From assembly GCA_003156805.1 (NCBI GenBank), contig PMHV01000030.1, forward strand, positions 73,261 to 137,260: DNA of 64,000 bases, given 5' to 3'. Source of the DNA: Acidobacteriaceae bacterium (GTDB lineage: Bacteria > Acidobacteriota > Terriglobia > Terriglobales > Acidobacteriaceae). Under the pieces are notes generated by a model. It was not told where the DNA came from, ran no database searches, and was given only the letters and a program-made list of their open reading frames with translations. Below are positions 1-6,792 of this stretch, in pieces (position 1 is the first letter of the stretch; every line of letters begins with the position of its first letter). The translations under genes and the position numbers were made by a program.

Positions 1-111
1 CTGGAAGTCGCTTCCGGCGGCCTGCTGATCGCTCTCGGTGTCTTGCTGGTGATGGGCCGTTTCACCCTGATTTCGAACTGGTTATCGTTCCTGAATCGTT
101 TTGCGTTGTGA
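1..111 (+). CDS. CcdA-like cytochrome c biogenesis/thiol transporter, C-terminal end only
   Basis: The window opens inside this gene; 36 residues and the stop are visible. They form one hydrophobic helix (GGLLIALGVLLVMGRF) followed by a short tail, SNWLSFLNRFAL. The pattern G-x-L-L-I-x-x-G-x-L-L-x-x-G is typical of the last helix of CcdA/DsbD-beta proteins, which carry electrons from cytoplasmic thioredoxin across the membrane. The assignment leans on context: the next two genes are a TlpA-like thioredoxin and a DsbD alpha domain, the usual partners. The rest lies to the left of the window, so cysteines and length cannot be checked. Confidence 0.6.
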   Translation: MEVASGGLLIALGVLLVMGRFTLISNWLSFLNRFAL

Positions 112-139
112 TCGCATACTCATAGCTGGAGTCTTCTTC

Positions 140-730
140 ATGAAACGTAATCCGCTCGCGCTCCTGGTCGCCGGTTTTGTGGTCGCGCTGATGTTGTACT
201 TCGGCTATCACTCGGCCCGCCGTCCCGGCACGACAGGTGCGCCGCGGCTCACTCAGGCCACGCTCGCTCCCGATTTCTCGCTGCCCTCGCTCGATGGCAA
301 AACCATGCGTCTCTCCGATCTTCGCGGCAAAGCCGTGCTGCTGAACTTCTGGGCCACCTGGTGCGGTCCCTGCAAAGTCGAAATGCCCTGGTTGATTGAG
401 TTGCAGAATCAATTCGCCGGACAAGGATTGCAGATTGTCGGCGTCGCCATGGACGATGCCAGCAAAGACGAAATCGCCAGGTTCACCAGGAATATGGGCG
501 TGAATTATCCCATCCTGATCGGAAAAGATTCAGTCGGCGACGACTACGGCGGCGTTCCCGCTCTGCCCGAAACCTTCCTGATCGGCCGCGACGGCAAATT
601 CGTCGACAAAATCATCGGCCTCAGAGGCAAAGGCGACATCGAAGAAGCCATCAAGAAGGCGCTGAACACGTCGCCGGCCACGAGCCAGGCCTACGCCATG
701 CGGCCCCAGTTGGCACAACCTCACAAATGA
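140..730 (+). CDS. TlpA/ResA-family membrane-anchored thioredoxin
   Basis: A periplasmic thiol-disulfide reductase, 196 residues from the ATG at 140. The N terminus MKRNPLALLVAGFVVALMLY is an uncleaved signal anchor. The AhpC/TSA-Redoxin fold follows, with PDFSLPSLDGK, the active site WATWCGPCK near residue 75, and the cis-proline region GVPALPETFLI. A longer frame begins at 101 but adds only a non-hydrophobic prefix overlapping the previous stop, so 140 is preferred. The gene lies 28 bases after the CcdA-like stop and overlaps the following DsbD-alpha gene by 4 bases (ATGA), which indicates one operon. The family keeps heme-binding or copper-site cysteines reduced; the actual client is not visible here. 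Confidence 0.9.
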   Translation: MKRNPLALLVAGFVVALMLYFGYHSARRPGTTGAPRLTQATLAPDFSLPSLDGKTMRLSDLRGKAVLLNFWATWCGPCKVEMPWLIELQNQFAGQGLQIVGVAMDDASKDEIARFTRNMGVNYPILIGKDSVGDDYGGVPALPETFLIGRDGKFVDKIIGLRGKGDIEEAIKKALNTSPATSQAYAMRPQLAQPHK

Positions 731-1356
731 CAACAGAACCCACGCCTTCGCCGTTCTACTATTCTCGACAAATGACGGCACTCTCGACCAATTCGCAACT
801 CAAGCAAATCCGCGTCTGCTGGATTCTCGTCGTCGTATTCGTGCTCGCGCTCTCGATGACCGCCGTTCCAGCGATGGCGCAAACGCCGGGCCAAGCCCCG
901 ACCTTGAGCGTGGCCGCCGTTCCTCTCGTCACCGCCGAGCGCACCAAAGATACGATGGTCAACGTGAATTTCCGCGTTCCTCCCGGCTATCACATCAATT
1001 CCAACGCGCCCAAGTCGGAGTTTCTGATTCCAACCACTCTGCGCATGGATCTGCCCACTGATATCATTCTCGGCAAAATCCAGTATCCCGCCGGCGAAGA
1101 TCTTACTTTTCCTTTTTCTCCGGACGAAAAACTAAACGTCTACACCGGAGATTTCGCCATCACCTTGGCGGTGCATCCGCTGCACTCCGTTGTGGCAGGA
1201 AAATACATCATGCACGGAGCTCTCCGCTACCAGGCCTGCGACAACGCCGCCTGCTATCCCCCGAAAAATCTTCCCGTAAGCTTTGAAGTGAAGGTGGTGA
1301 AAGAACCGGTGGCCCACCAAGCCAACCCCGCCCAGAGCCCCCACGTGCACAATTAG
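727..1356 (+). CDS. Stand-alone DsbD N-terminal (alpha) domain protein
   Basis: Up to 209 residues. A signal-type helix (residues about 28-45, ILVVVFVLALSMTAVPA) is followed by a DsbD alpha domain: VNVNFRVPPGYHINSNAPK near residue 80 and RYQACDNAACYPPKNLPVSF near residue 180. The cysteine pair in ACDNAACYPP matches the redox pair of DsbD alpha, which passes electrons to periplasmic acceptors. The ATG overlaps the TlpA stop (ATGA), giving translational coupling; ATG 772 is an alternative start closer to the hydrophobic segment. With the CcdA-like and TlpA-like genes upstream, this reads as DsbD split into three polypeptides. Which protein it reduces is not evident. Confidence 0.82.
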   Translation: MTTEPTPSPFYYSRQMTALSTNSQLKQIRVCWILVVVFVLALSMTAVPAMAQTPGQAPTLSVAAVPLVTAERTKDTMVNVNFRVPPGYHINSNAPKSEFLIPTTLRMDLPTDIILGKIQYPAGEDLTFPFSPDEKLNVYTGDFAITLAVHPLHSVVAGKYIMHGALRYQACDNAACYPPKNLPVSFEVKVVKEPVAHQANPAQSPHVHN

Positions 1357-1384
1357 CGGTCAGTTGATTGCTTCCAAAGTAAAG

Positions 1385-1430
1385 TCAAGTGTACTTGACA
1401 TTATGACGCGTATGCTTTACACTCGCCTGT
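1385..1430 (+). promoter_or_regulatory. Sigma-70-type promoter with a palindromic operator over the -35 box; probable leaderless start
   Basis: A perfect -35 TTGACA (1395-1400) is followed after 17 bases by TACACT (1418-1423), a good -10. The expected transcription start is about 1430, next to the ATG at 1431, so the mRNA should be essentially leaderless. The perfect inverted repeat TCAAGT-GT-ACTTGA (1385-1398) overlaps the -35 box. The operon ends with a small XRE repressor (2362-2571), which is the obvious candidate to bind here and autoregulate; that link is inference. Confidence 0.75.
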
Positions 1431-1817
1431 ATGCAAGAAGTCCTTCACGCGCGTCGCTCCCGTTTCACTCGGCCGGTTTTCCTCGCGGCCGCAGCGGGCT
1501 TGATTAGTGAACTCGCCATTCAGTGGTGCTTTCGCATGGGCCGGCCGCTACCGCTTCTTGTTACTCTTCTTCCCCTGTTGCCAATGGCATTTTTCATCGC
1601 GTCCCTGGCTCGCACCGTTCAGAAAATGGACGAAATGCAAAAGCGCATCTGCCTTGAATCAGCTTTCATCGCATTCCTGCTTACCTTGACTCTCACTTTC
1701 GTTTTCGCAGGCCTCGATCGCGCTGGCGTCTACCGCGCCACCTGGGATGACGTAGGCACTTCTATGTTGTTCTTCTGGGCCTGTGCCTACATTTTCTCTT
1801 CGTGGAGATACCGATGA
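1431..1817 (+). CDS. Small polytopic membrane protein, first gene of the XRE operon
   Basis: A 128-residue integral membrane protein with about four hydrophobic helices (roughly residues 15-34, 42-60, 76-96 and 105-124) and a charged loop KMDEMQKRICLES between the second and third. I do not recognise the family beyond its resemblance to small membrane proteins of the type encoded with tiny XRE regulators. No Shine-Dalgarno sequence precedes the ATG and the promoter's -10 ends only 7 bases upstream, which fits leaderless translation. The stop overlaps the next start by 4 bases (ATGA), so the next gene should be translationally coupled. Confidence 0.7.
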   Translation: MQEVLHARRSRFTRPVFLAAAAGLISELAIQWCFRMGRPLPLLVTLLPLLPMAFFIASLARTVQKMDEMQKRICLESAFIAFLLTLTLTFVFAGLDRAGVYRATWDDVGTSMLFFWACAYIFSSWRYR

Positions 1818-2362
1818 CCATCCCGAATCAAAGCCCGCGCGGCACCAGTACCGAAAGCCCCGCCAAAGGCTCCTGCACTATGCGGAGCCTCTACCTCCCT
1901 TTCTTCGCCTACCTGTTCGGTCTGGCTTTCTTTCTTTACACCCGGAGCGTCGTCGGAACGGTACTCTGGCTGGTGGTGACTCCTTGCCTGAGGTGGGCAT
2001 ACATCCATTTCTTTCCCCGCATCGCGCATCTGCGGGGATACAACCACATGGACGACAAGCTGCCCTCGCACGTGGGCAAGGCTCCGGTTGAGGTGAACTA
2101 CTACAGCTTTGTGGGCTGCCCTTTTTGTCCGATCATGGAGAAGCGCCTCACAGTCTTGCAAAAAGAAATGGGATTCACCCTGCACCGCATCGATGTCACA
2201 CTCAAGCCGCAGATCCTTTTGCAGAAAGGAATCAAGTCCGTTCCCGTCGTCGAGGTAGGCCAGAATCGGCTGGTCGGTCATGCCACCACCGAACAGCTAG
2301 TTGAGTTGATCGAACGCTCTCAACTACCCGCGTTGGCCAGCTTCGCGCCGAACGCGGCGTGA
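1814..2362 (+). CDS. Membrane-anchored glutaredoxin/thioredoxin-like protein (CPFC)
   Basis: 182 residues from ATG 1814, which has a GGAG six bases upstream. A longer GTG start at 1802 is possible but weaker. The N-terminal half has two membrane segments (SLYLPFFAYLFGLAFFLYTR and VVGTVLWLVVTPCLRW). The C-terminal half is a glutaredoxin-type domain: VNYYSFVGCPFCPIMEKRL with active site CPFC, then GIKSVPVVEVG with the cis-proline, then a final helix TTEQLVELIERS. It probably performs thiol exchange at the membrane, but the compartment faced by the CPFC is not decided by the sequence. It sits between a membrane protein and an XRE regulator, with both junctions overlapping. Confidence 0.72.
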   Translation: MTIPNQSPRGTSTESPAKGSCTMRSLYLPFFAYLFGLAFFLYTRSVVGTVLWLVVTPCLRWAYIHFFPRIAHLRGYNHMDDKLPSHVGKAPVEVNYYSFVGCPFCPIMEKRLTVLQKEMGFTLHRIDVTLKPQILLQKGIKSVPVVEVGQNRLVGHATTEQLVELIERSQLPALASFAPNAA

Positions 2363-2571
2363 TGAAGAACCGTCTTCGAGTGCTGCGAGCGGAGCAACGC
2401 TGGTCCCAGGCAGACCTGGCCGGCAGGCTCCGCGTTTCTCGGCAAACGGTCAACGCCATTGAAACCGGCAAATACGATCCCAGCCTGCCTCTGGCATTCC
2501 GCATCGCGCGGCTCTTTGGTCAGCCCGTCGAAACCATCTTCCAGCCCGACGCCGAAGACCTTGAAATCTAA
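2362..2571 (+). CDS. Small XRE-family DNA-binding regulator
   Basis: 69 residues, essentially a single Cro/C1-type helix-turn-helix: LRAEQRWSQADLAGRLRVSR then QTVNAIETGKYDPSLPLAFR. It closes with the short tail ARLFGQPVETIFQPDAEDLEI, typical of the compact 65-75-residue regulators of this group. The ATG overlaps the previous stop (TGATG); GTG 2359 is also possible. As the last gene of a three-gene operon whose promoter contains a TCAAGT/ACTTGA palindrome, it is most simply an autoregulator. No effector domain is present, so any signal would have to come from partner proteins or DNA affinity alone. Confidence 0.85.
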   Translation: MKNRLRVLRAEQRWSQADLAGRLRVSRQTVNAIETGKYDPSLPLAFRIARLFGQPVETIFQPDAEDLEI

Positions 2572-2713
2572 CCGCGGTAAGCGGAGCCTGCATGAAGAGT
2601 TTCCGGAAGGCCACGAGCCCATGGAAGGGCACGAGCTCAATCGCGCCGCAAGTCCGCAGAATCTATCCGGACTTAAGCCGCTGAGGAAGTCAGCCTGTGG
2701 CATCCGTGAGATC

Positions 2714-4447
2714 CTAGCTCTTCGCTCCCTGTTTCTTCTCCACCCTCGCCCACGCATCTTTCAACGCGACAGTCCGGTTGAAAACCAGCGCACCAGGCTT
2801 TGAGTCGAGATCGACACAAAAATATCCCAACCGCTCGAACTGATACCGTCCGCCCACAGCCGCACTCGCCAGCGAAGGTTCCAGCTTCGCCCCGGTCACG
2901 ATTTCCAGCGAGTTCGGGTTCAGGTTCGCCGTGAAGTCCTGCCCGTCTTCCACCTGATTCGGATCTTCCTTCGTGAACAGGTTCTCGTAAATCCTCACCT
3001 CGGCGTCGATGGCGTGCGCCGCTGAAACCCAGTGAATGGTCGACTTCACTTTCCGTCCGTCGGGCGCATTTCCCCCGCGCGTCGCGGGATCGTAGGTGCA
3101 GTGCACTTCCACCACTTCACCACTCGCGTTCTTCACCACGGTCGTGCAAGTGATGAAGTACCCGTAGCGCAACCGAACCTCGCGTCCCGGCGAGAGCCGG
3201 AAATACTTTGGCGGAGGCACTTCGCGAAAATCATCCTGCTCAATGTAGAGCACGCGCGAGAACGGTACTTTGCGCGTCCCCGCGCCCGCGTCCTCCGGAT
3301 TGTTCACCGCGTCCATCTCTTCGACCTGATTCTCCGGGTAGTTGTCGATCACCACTTTCAGCGGGCGCAGCACCGCCATCACTCGCGGAACCCGCTTGTT
3401 CAAGTCTTCGCGGACGAAGTGTTCCAGCATCGCCAACTCGATTACGCCAGTGGTCTTAGACACTCCGATCGACGCAACGAAATTGCGAATCGCTTCGGGC
3501 GTGTACCCGCGGCGGCGAATGCCTGAGAGCGTCGGCATCCGCGGATCGTCCCAGCCCCGCACGCGTCCTTCCTGCACCAACTGCAAGAGCTTGCGCTTGC
3601 TCAACAACGTGTAAGTGAGGTTGAGCCGGTCGAACTCGATCTGCCGCGACGGAAAAATCCCCAGTTGCTGGATAAACCAGTTGTAAAGCGGGCGATGGTC
3701 CTCGAACTCGAGCGTGCAGATCGAGTGCGTAACCCGCTCGATCGAATCCGACTCGCCGTGCGCGTAATCGTACATCGGATAAATGCACCACTTCGCGCCA
3801 GTGCGGTGATGCTCCGCGTGCACAATGCGGTACATCACCGGATCGCGCATATTAAGGTTGGGCGAGGCCATGTCGATCTTCGCCCGCAGCACCCGCGACC
3901 CATCGGCGAATTCGCCGGCTCGCATCCGCTCAAACAGATTCAGGTTCTCTGCCGCCGCACGATTGCGATACGGACTGTCTTTTCCCGGCTCGGTCAGCGT
4001 GCCGCGATGTTTGCGAATCTCCTCCGCCGACAAATCGTCCACATAAGCTTTGCCGTCTTTGATCAGCTTCATCGCCCATTCGTAAAGCTGATCGAAATAA
4101 TCCGACGCATAGAACAAACCGTCCCAATGAAAGCCAAGCCACTTGACGTCCGCCTTGATCGACTCCACGTATTCGGTTTCTTCCTTCTCCGGATTCGTGT
4201 CGTCAAAGCGCAGGTTCGTGTGTCCGCCGAATTCGTCGGCCAGTCCAAAGTCCAGGCAGATCGCCTTGGCATGGCCGATGTGCAGATATCCGTTGGGCTC
4301 GGGAGGAAAACGCGTCTGCACCCGCCCCTCGTACTTGTTACTCTTCAGGTCGTCAAGAATAATGTCGCGAACGAAGTTCGACGGCGCAGGCGATGGCGAG
4401 GCGTCCACAGCCTTTTGTCCGGCCTCGCTTGGAGAAGATGAATTCAT
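2714..4447 (-). CDS. glnS: Glutaminyl-tRNA synthetase
   Basis: 577 residues, the usual length. A class I synthetase that charges tRNA-Gln in the cytoplasm. The HIGH motif is at residues 56-59 in [14 protein letters not shown], and the KMSKS-type motif reads LLSKRKLL. Long GlnRS-specific stretches are present, such as [37 protein letters not shown] and the C-terminal beta-barrel anticodon-binding domain ending in [11 protein letters not shown]. It converges with the XRE operon and is followed upstream by a hairpin-rich spacer and gltX on the same strand. A dedicated GlnRS implies that Gln-tRNA need not be made by transamidation, though whether GatCAB also exists cannot be seen here. Confidence 0.97.
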   Translation of the reverse strand: MNSSSPSEAGQKAVDASPSPAPSNFVRDIILDDLKSNKYEGRVQTRFPPEPNGYLHIGHAKAICLDFGLADEFGGHTNLRFDDTNPEKEETEYVESIKADVKWLGFHWDGLFYASDYFDQLYEWAMKLIKDGKAYVDDLSAEEIRKHRGTLTEPGKDSPYRNRAAAENLNLFERMRAGEFADGSRVLRAKIDMASPNLNMRDPVMYRIVHAEHHRTGAKWCIYPMYDYAHGESDSIERVTHSICTLEFEDHRPLYNWFIQQLGIFPSRQIEFDRLNLTYTLLSKRKLLQLVQEGRVRGWDDPRMPTLSGIRRRGYTPEAIRNFVASIGVSKTTGVIELAMLEHFVREDLNKRVPRVMAVLRPLKVVIDNYPENQVEEMDAVNNPEDAGAGTRKVPFSRVLYIEQDDFREVPPPKYFRLSPGREVRLRYGYFITCTTVVKNASGEVVEVHCTYDPATRGGNAPDGRKVKSTIHWVSAAHAIDAEVRIYENLFTKEDPNQVEDGQDFTANLNPNSLEIVTGAKLEPSLASAAVGGRYQFERLGYFCVDLDSKPGALVFNRTVALKDAWARVEKKQGAKS

Positions 4448-4596
4448 CGTTCTTTGATCTTAACCCAAGGTCACTCGGGAACGAACGGGCGGGTACGCTG
4501 CAGCAGCAGAGGACGTTTGAGCCGAAGTCCTTCTCTCTGGGGCTGGCTCACTTTCTGTTTTCGCTTCATGCCGGCACTATGTCCAGTTGAAGCTGC

Positions 4597-4749
4597 CCCA
4601 CTCGCCGCTTTTGGCGAGTGGGAACCACTGACGCCGACTACTCACTTTCTGTTTCGGGCAGGTGGCCACCTTACTCCGAGACGAAAGGCTGGGCAACCTA
4701 GGCGCCGAAGCTTGAGCGTCCTGCGCTCAAGGCTGGGCGAGCCAGCCTT
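4597..4749. repeat. Cluster of hairpins between glnS and gltX
   Basis: The 446-base spacer 4448-4893 holds no gene I can support, but it is dense in inverted repeats. A 10-bp stem CCCACTCGCC/GGCGAGTGGG with loop GCTTTT lies at 4597-4622. CTTGAGCG/CGCTCAAG with a 5-base loop lies at 4711-4731. AAGGCTGG/CCAGCCTT with loop GCGAG lies at 4729-4749 and partly overlaps the second. None has a clear T-tract on either strand. They resemble interspersed intergenic hairpins (REP-like) rather than classical terminators. Confidence 0.6.
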
Positions 4750-4818
4750 AAGTCCCGCTGCTGCTTCCACCTACAGCGATTTCCACAGGTCACTGTACGT
4801 ACACCAGCACCGGTACAG

Positions 4819-4838
4819 AGTGTTCCCATGGGAACACT
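4819..4838. repeat. 20-bp perfect palindrome centred on TTCCCATGGGAA, copy 1
   Basis: AGTGTTCCCATGGGAACACT is a perfect palindrome with no loop, located 56 bases past the gltX stop in gltX direction. A second copy of its 16-bp core follows 26 bp away (centre to centre), and a variant occurs at 48858-48883. A palindrome without a spacer suits a dimeric DNA-binding protein; as RNA it could still fold after losing the central pairs. Confidence 0.75.
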
Positions 4839-4846
4839 TTGCGCAA

Positions 4847-4862
4847 TGTTCCCATGGGAACA
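4847..4862. repeat. 16-bp palindrome TGTTCCCATGGGAACA, copy 2
   Basis: This is the exact 16-bp core of the palindrome at 4819-4838, repeated 26 bp away, 31 bases past the stop of gltX (minus strand). Two identical palindromes so close, separated by about 2.5 helical turns, look like a paired protein-binding site or a duplicated 3' element. Confidence 0.75.
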
Positions 4863-4893
4863 CTACCGAAGCGGCGAAGGAACCCTCAGCCCC

Positions 4894-6519
4894 TTATTGA
4901 ATTTTCCGGATGGCCTGCTCGACTCGCGCCAGCGTTGCCTCCCTGCCCAGCACCTCCAGCGTTTCAAACAGCGGTGGGGCGTTCTTTCGGCCGCAGACGG
5001 CTACGCGGATGGGTTGGAACATCTGTCCGGCTTTGACGCCGAGTTCCTGGGCGGCGGCGCGGAGAGATTGGTCCAGCGGGTCGTGTTTGAATTCGACGTT
5101 GGCGAGCACTTCGCGGGCTCGCGTGAGGACTTTCAGAGCCATGGCCATGTCTCCCTTTTGCGGGATGAGCTCGGCGGGATCGTAGGGTGGGAGCTGGTTG
5201 ACGAAGAAGAAGTCGGCGGCGGTGAGCACATCGCGCAGCAGCTTGATGCGCTCGCGGATGAGTGGCGTGACGTGCAGCATTTTTTCGGGTGTGACGCTGA
5301 ATCCGGCGGCGCGCACGATGAGGAGCAGGCGGGCGCTGAGGTCTTCGATTGGCAGAGCGCGAATGTGCTCGGCGTTGAGCCAGACGGCTTTGGGGTCGAA
5401 GGTCTCTTCGGGGTAGGAAAGCAGGTTGCTCCCCTGCGCGTCGCTCAGGGCCGGAATGACAACGTTAGTGGAAGCGGCCGCTTCCTTGAAGTTCACCACC
5501 ACGTTCGAACGGTTGATGCCTTCGAGAGAGAACGCGTCGGTGAGTTCTTGCAGGGTCATGTGCTCGCGGTCGTTTTTCGGCGACCAGCCGAGCAGGCAGA
5601 GGAAGTTGATAAAAGCTTCGGGAAGAAATCCGGCGTCGCGGTAGGTGGTGACGCTGACGACGGGGCCGTGGCGGCGCTTGGAAAGCTTGGTTCCGTCGGG
5701 TGCGACCAGCAAGGGCAGATGCGCGAACTGCGGCGGTGCAACACCTGCGGCCTTCGACGTCGCAGCTCCAGTCGTCTCCGCGATCGCGGCAAAGATCAAA
5801 ACGTGTTTGAAGGTGTTGGTGAGATGGTCCTGGCCGCGGATGATGTGGCTGATACGGAGATCGGCGTCGTCGGCGCAGGAGGCGAGGTGATAAGTGGGCA
5901 TGCCGTCGGAGCGGAGCAGCGCGAAGTCTTCGATATCGGCTGCGGCTTTCGATTGCTCGCCGTATACGGCGTCGGTGAAGCGAATAAGTTCGCCGGTTTC
6001 GCGGGGCACGCGGAAGCGCAGAGCGAAAGGCTCGCCGGCGGCGGCGCGGCGGTCGCTTTCGGCGCGCGGAAGTTCGGGCATCCCGGCGTTGAACAGCCAT
6101 GTGCCTTGCTGGCCAGATCTTGTCTCGCCGGATCTTTGCTCGCCGGATCTTTGCTCGCCGGATCTTTCGGCGTCGCCGGTGTGGGCGGGTGTGAAGTCGC
6201 GATAGGCGAGGCCTTTCTCGAAGATCGTCCAGGCGATTTTGCGATGCAGATCGAGGCGCTCGGATTGCTTATAGTTCTCGTCCCAACTGAGGTTGAGCCA
6301 CTTCAGGCCTTCGAAAATCGAATCGACGGAAGCGTCGGTATTGCGTTCGACGTCGGTGTCGTCGAGGCGGAGAATCATGGTGCCGCGGTTGTGGCGGGCG
6401 TAGAGCCAGTTGAAAATAAACGTGCGCGCGCTGCCCACGTGCAGAAAACCGGTGGGAGAAGGCGCGAAACGCACGCGGGGGCGGGCAGAAACGGCTGACG
6501 TGGATGATGGCTGGCTCAT
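4894..6519 (-). CDS. gltX: Glutamyl-tRNA synthetase with a tandem-repeat insert
   Basis: 541 residues; charges tRNA-Glu. Class I signatures are the HIGH-type [20 protein letters not shown] (HVGS at 27-30) and the KMSKS-type [11 protein letters not shown] near residue 280. The N-terminal core also shows [13 protein letters not shown]. Oddity: after [14 protein letters not shown] the protein carries repeated [10 protein letters not shown] units (about residues 119-136) encoded by a 15-bp tandem repeat. This lies where many bacterial GluRS proteins have their zinc-binding cysteines; no CxC is present, so that zinc site is absent. Residues return to family pattern at [20 protein letters not shown]. 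The frame is intact and the gene is probably functional. Confidence 0.95.
   Translation of the reverse strand: MSQPSSTSAVSARPRVRFAPSPTGFLHVGSARTFIFNWLYARHNRGTMILRLDDTDVERNTDASVDSIFEGLKWLNLSWDENYKQSERLDLHRKIAWTIFEKGLAYRDFTPAHTGDAERSGEQRSGEQRSGETRSGQQGTWLFNAGMPELPRAESDRRAAAGEPFALRFRVPRETGELIRFTDAVYGEQSKAAADIEDFALLRSDGMPTYHLASCADDADLRISHIIRGQDHLTNTFKHVLIFAAIAETTGAATSKAAGVAPPQFAHLPLLVAPDGTKLSKRRHGPVVSVTTYRDAGFLPEAFINFLCLLGWSPKNDREHMTLQELTDAFSLEGINRSNVVVNFKEAAASTNVVIPALSDAQGSNLLSYPEETFDPKAVWLNAEHIRALPIEDLSARLLLIVRAAGFSVTPEKMLHVTPLIRERIKLLRDVLTAADFFFVNQLPPYDPAELIPQKGDMAMALKVLTRAREVLANVEFKHDPLDQSLRAAAQELGVKAGQMFQPIRVAVCGRKNAPPLFETLEVLGREATLARVEQAIRKIQ
6112..6168. repeat. 15-bp in-frame tandem repeat inside gltX
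   Basis: On the plus strand the unit TCGCCGGATCTTTGC occurs about three times with a fourth degenerate copy (GGCCAGATCTTGTC) next to it. Because the unit is 15 bp, expansion or contraction would add or remove five residues (RSGEQ) without shifting the frame of gltX. Confidence 0.85.
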
Positions 6520-6534
6520 GATGAATCTTGATTC

Positions 6535-6575
6535 GTTCGCAATCCTAGTTTGTTCGCAACCTAAATCATTCGTAA
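6535..6575. repeat. Three direct repeats upstream of gltX
   Basis: GTTCGCAA occurs at 6535-6542 and 6552-6559, and ATTCGTAA at 6568-6575, giving 16-17-bp spacing. They lie 16-56 bases upstream of the gltX start (minus strand). They could be regulator half-sites or a local duplication; no promoter boxes were clear around them. Confidence 0.4.
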
Positions 6576-6792
6576 CTCATGCGATGTTACGGGCGGTGGA
6601 AAAGCATCGTCAAGCGAGTGGTCAGTAGCGGTAACTGTAACTACATGATTCTACGGATGGCTGGAGAGCGGCCAGTGTACTTAAATCCTGTTGTGTTTAA
6701 GCCTGACGATGTGAAAACATTAGATATCAGCTCTCCCGAATTACACCGCGTGGGCCTGCGCGAAAAAGGCCTCCGCCGGACTTGCAGAGTTC

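Noticed and set aside
3032-3526. Large plus-strand open frame inside glnS (and a similar one at 4828-6498 inside gltX)
   Set aside because: Antisense shadows of tRNA synthetase genes; the real genes have complete motifs on the minus strand.
4819-4862. LexA/SOS operator
   Set aside because: The palindrome spacing (GTTC-N6-GAAC) fits no LexA box I can name with confidence, and it sits 3' of genes rather than at a promoter.
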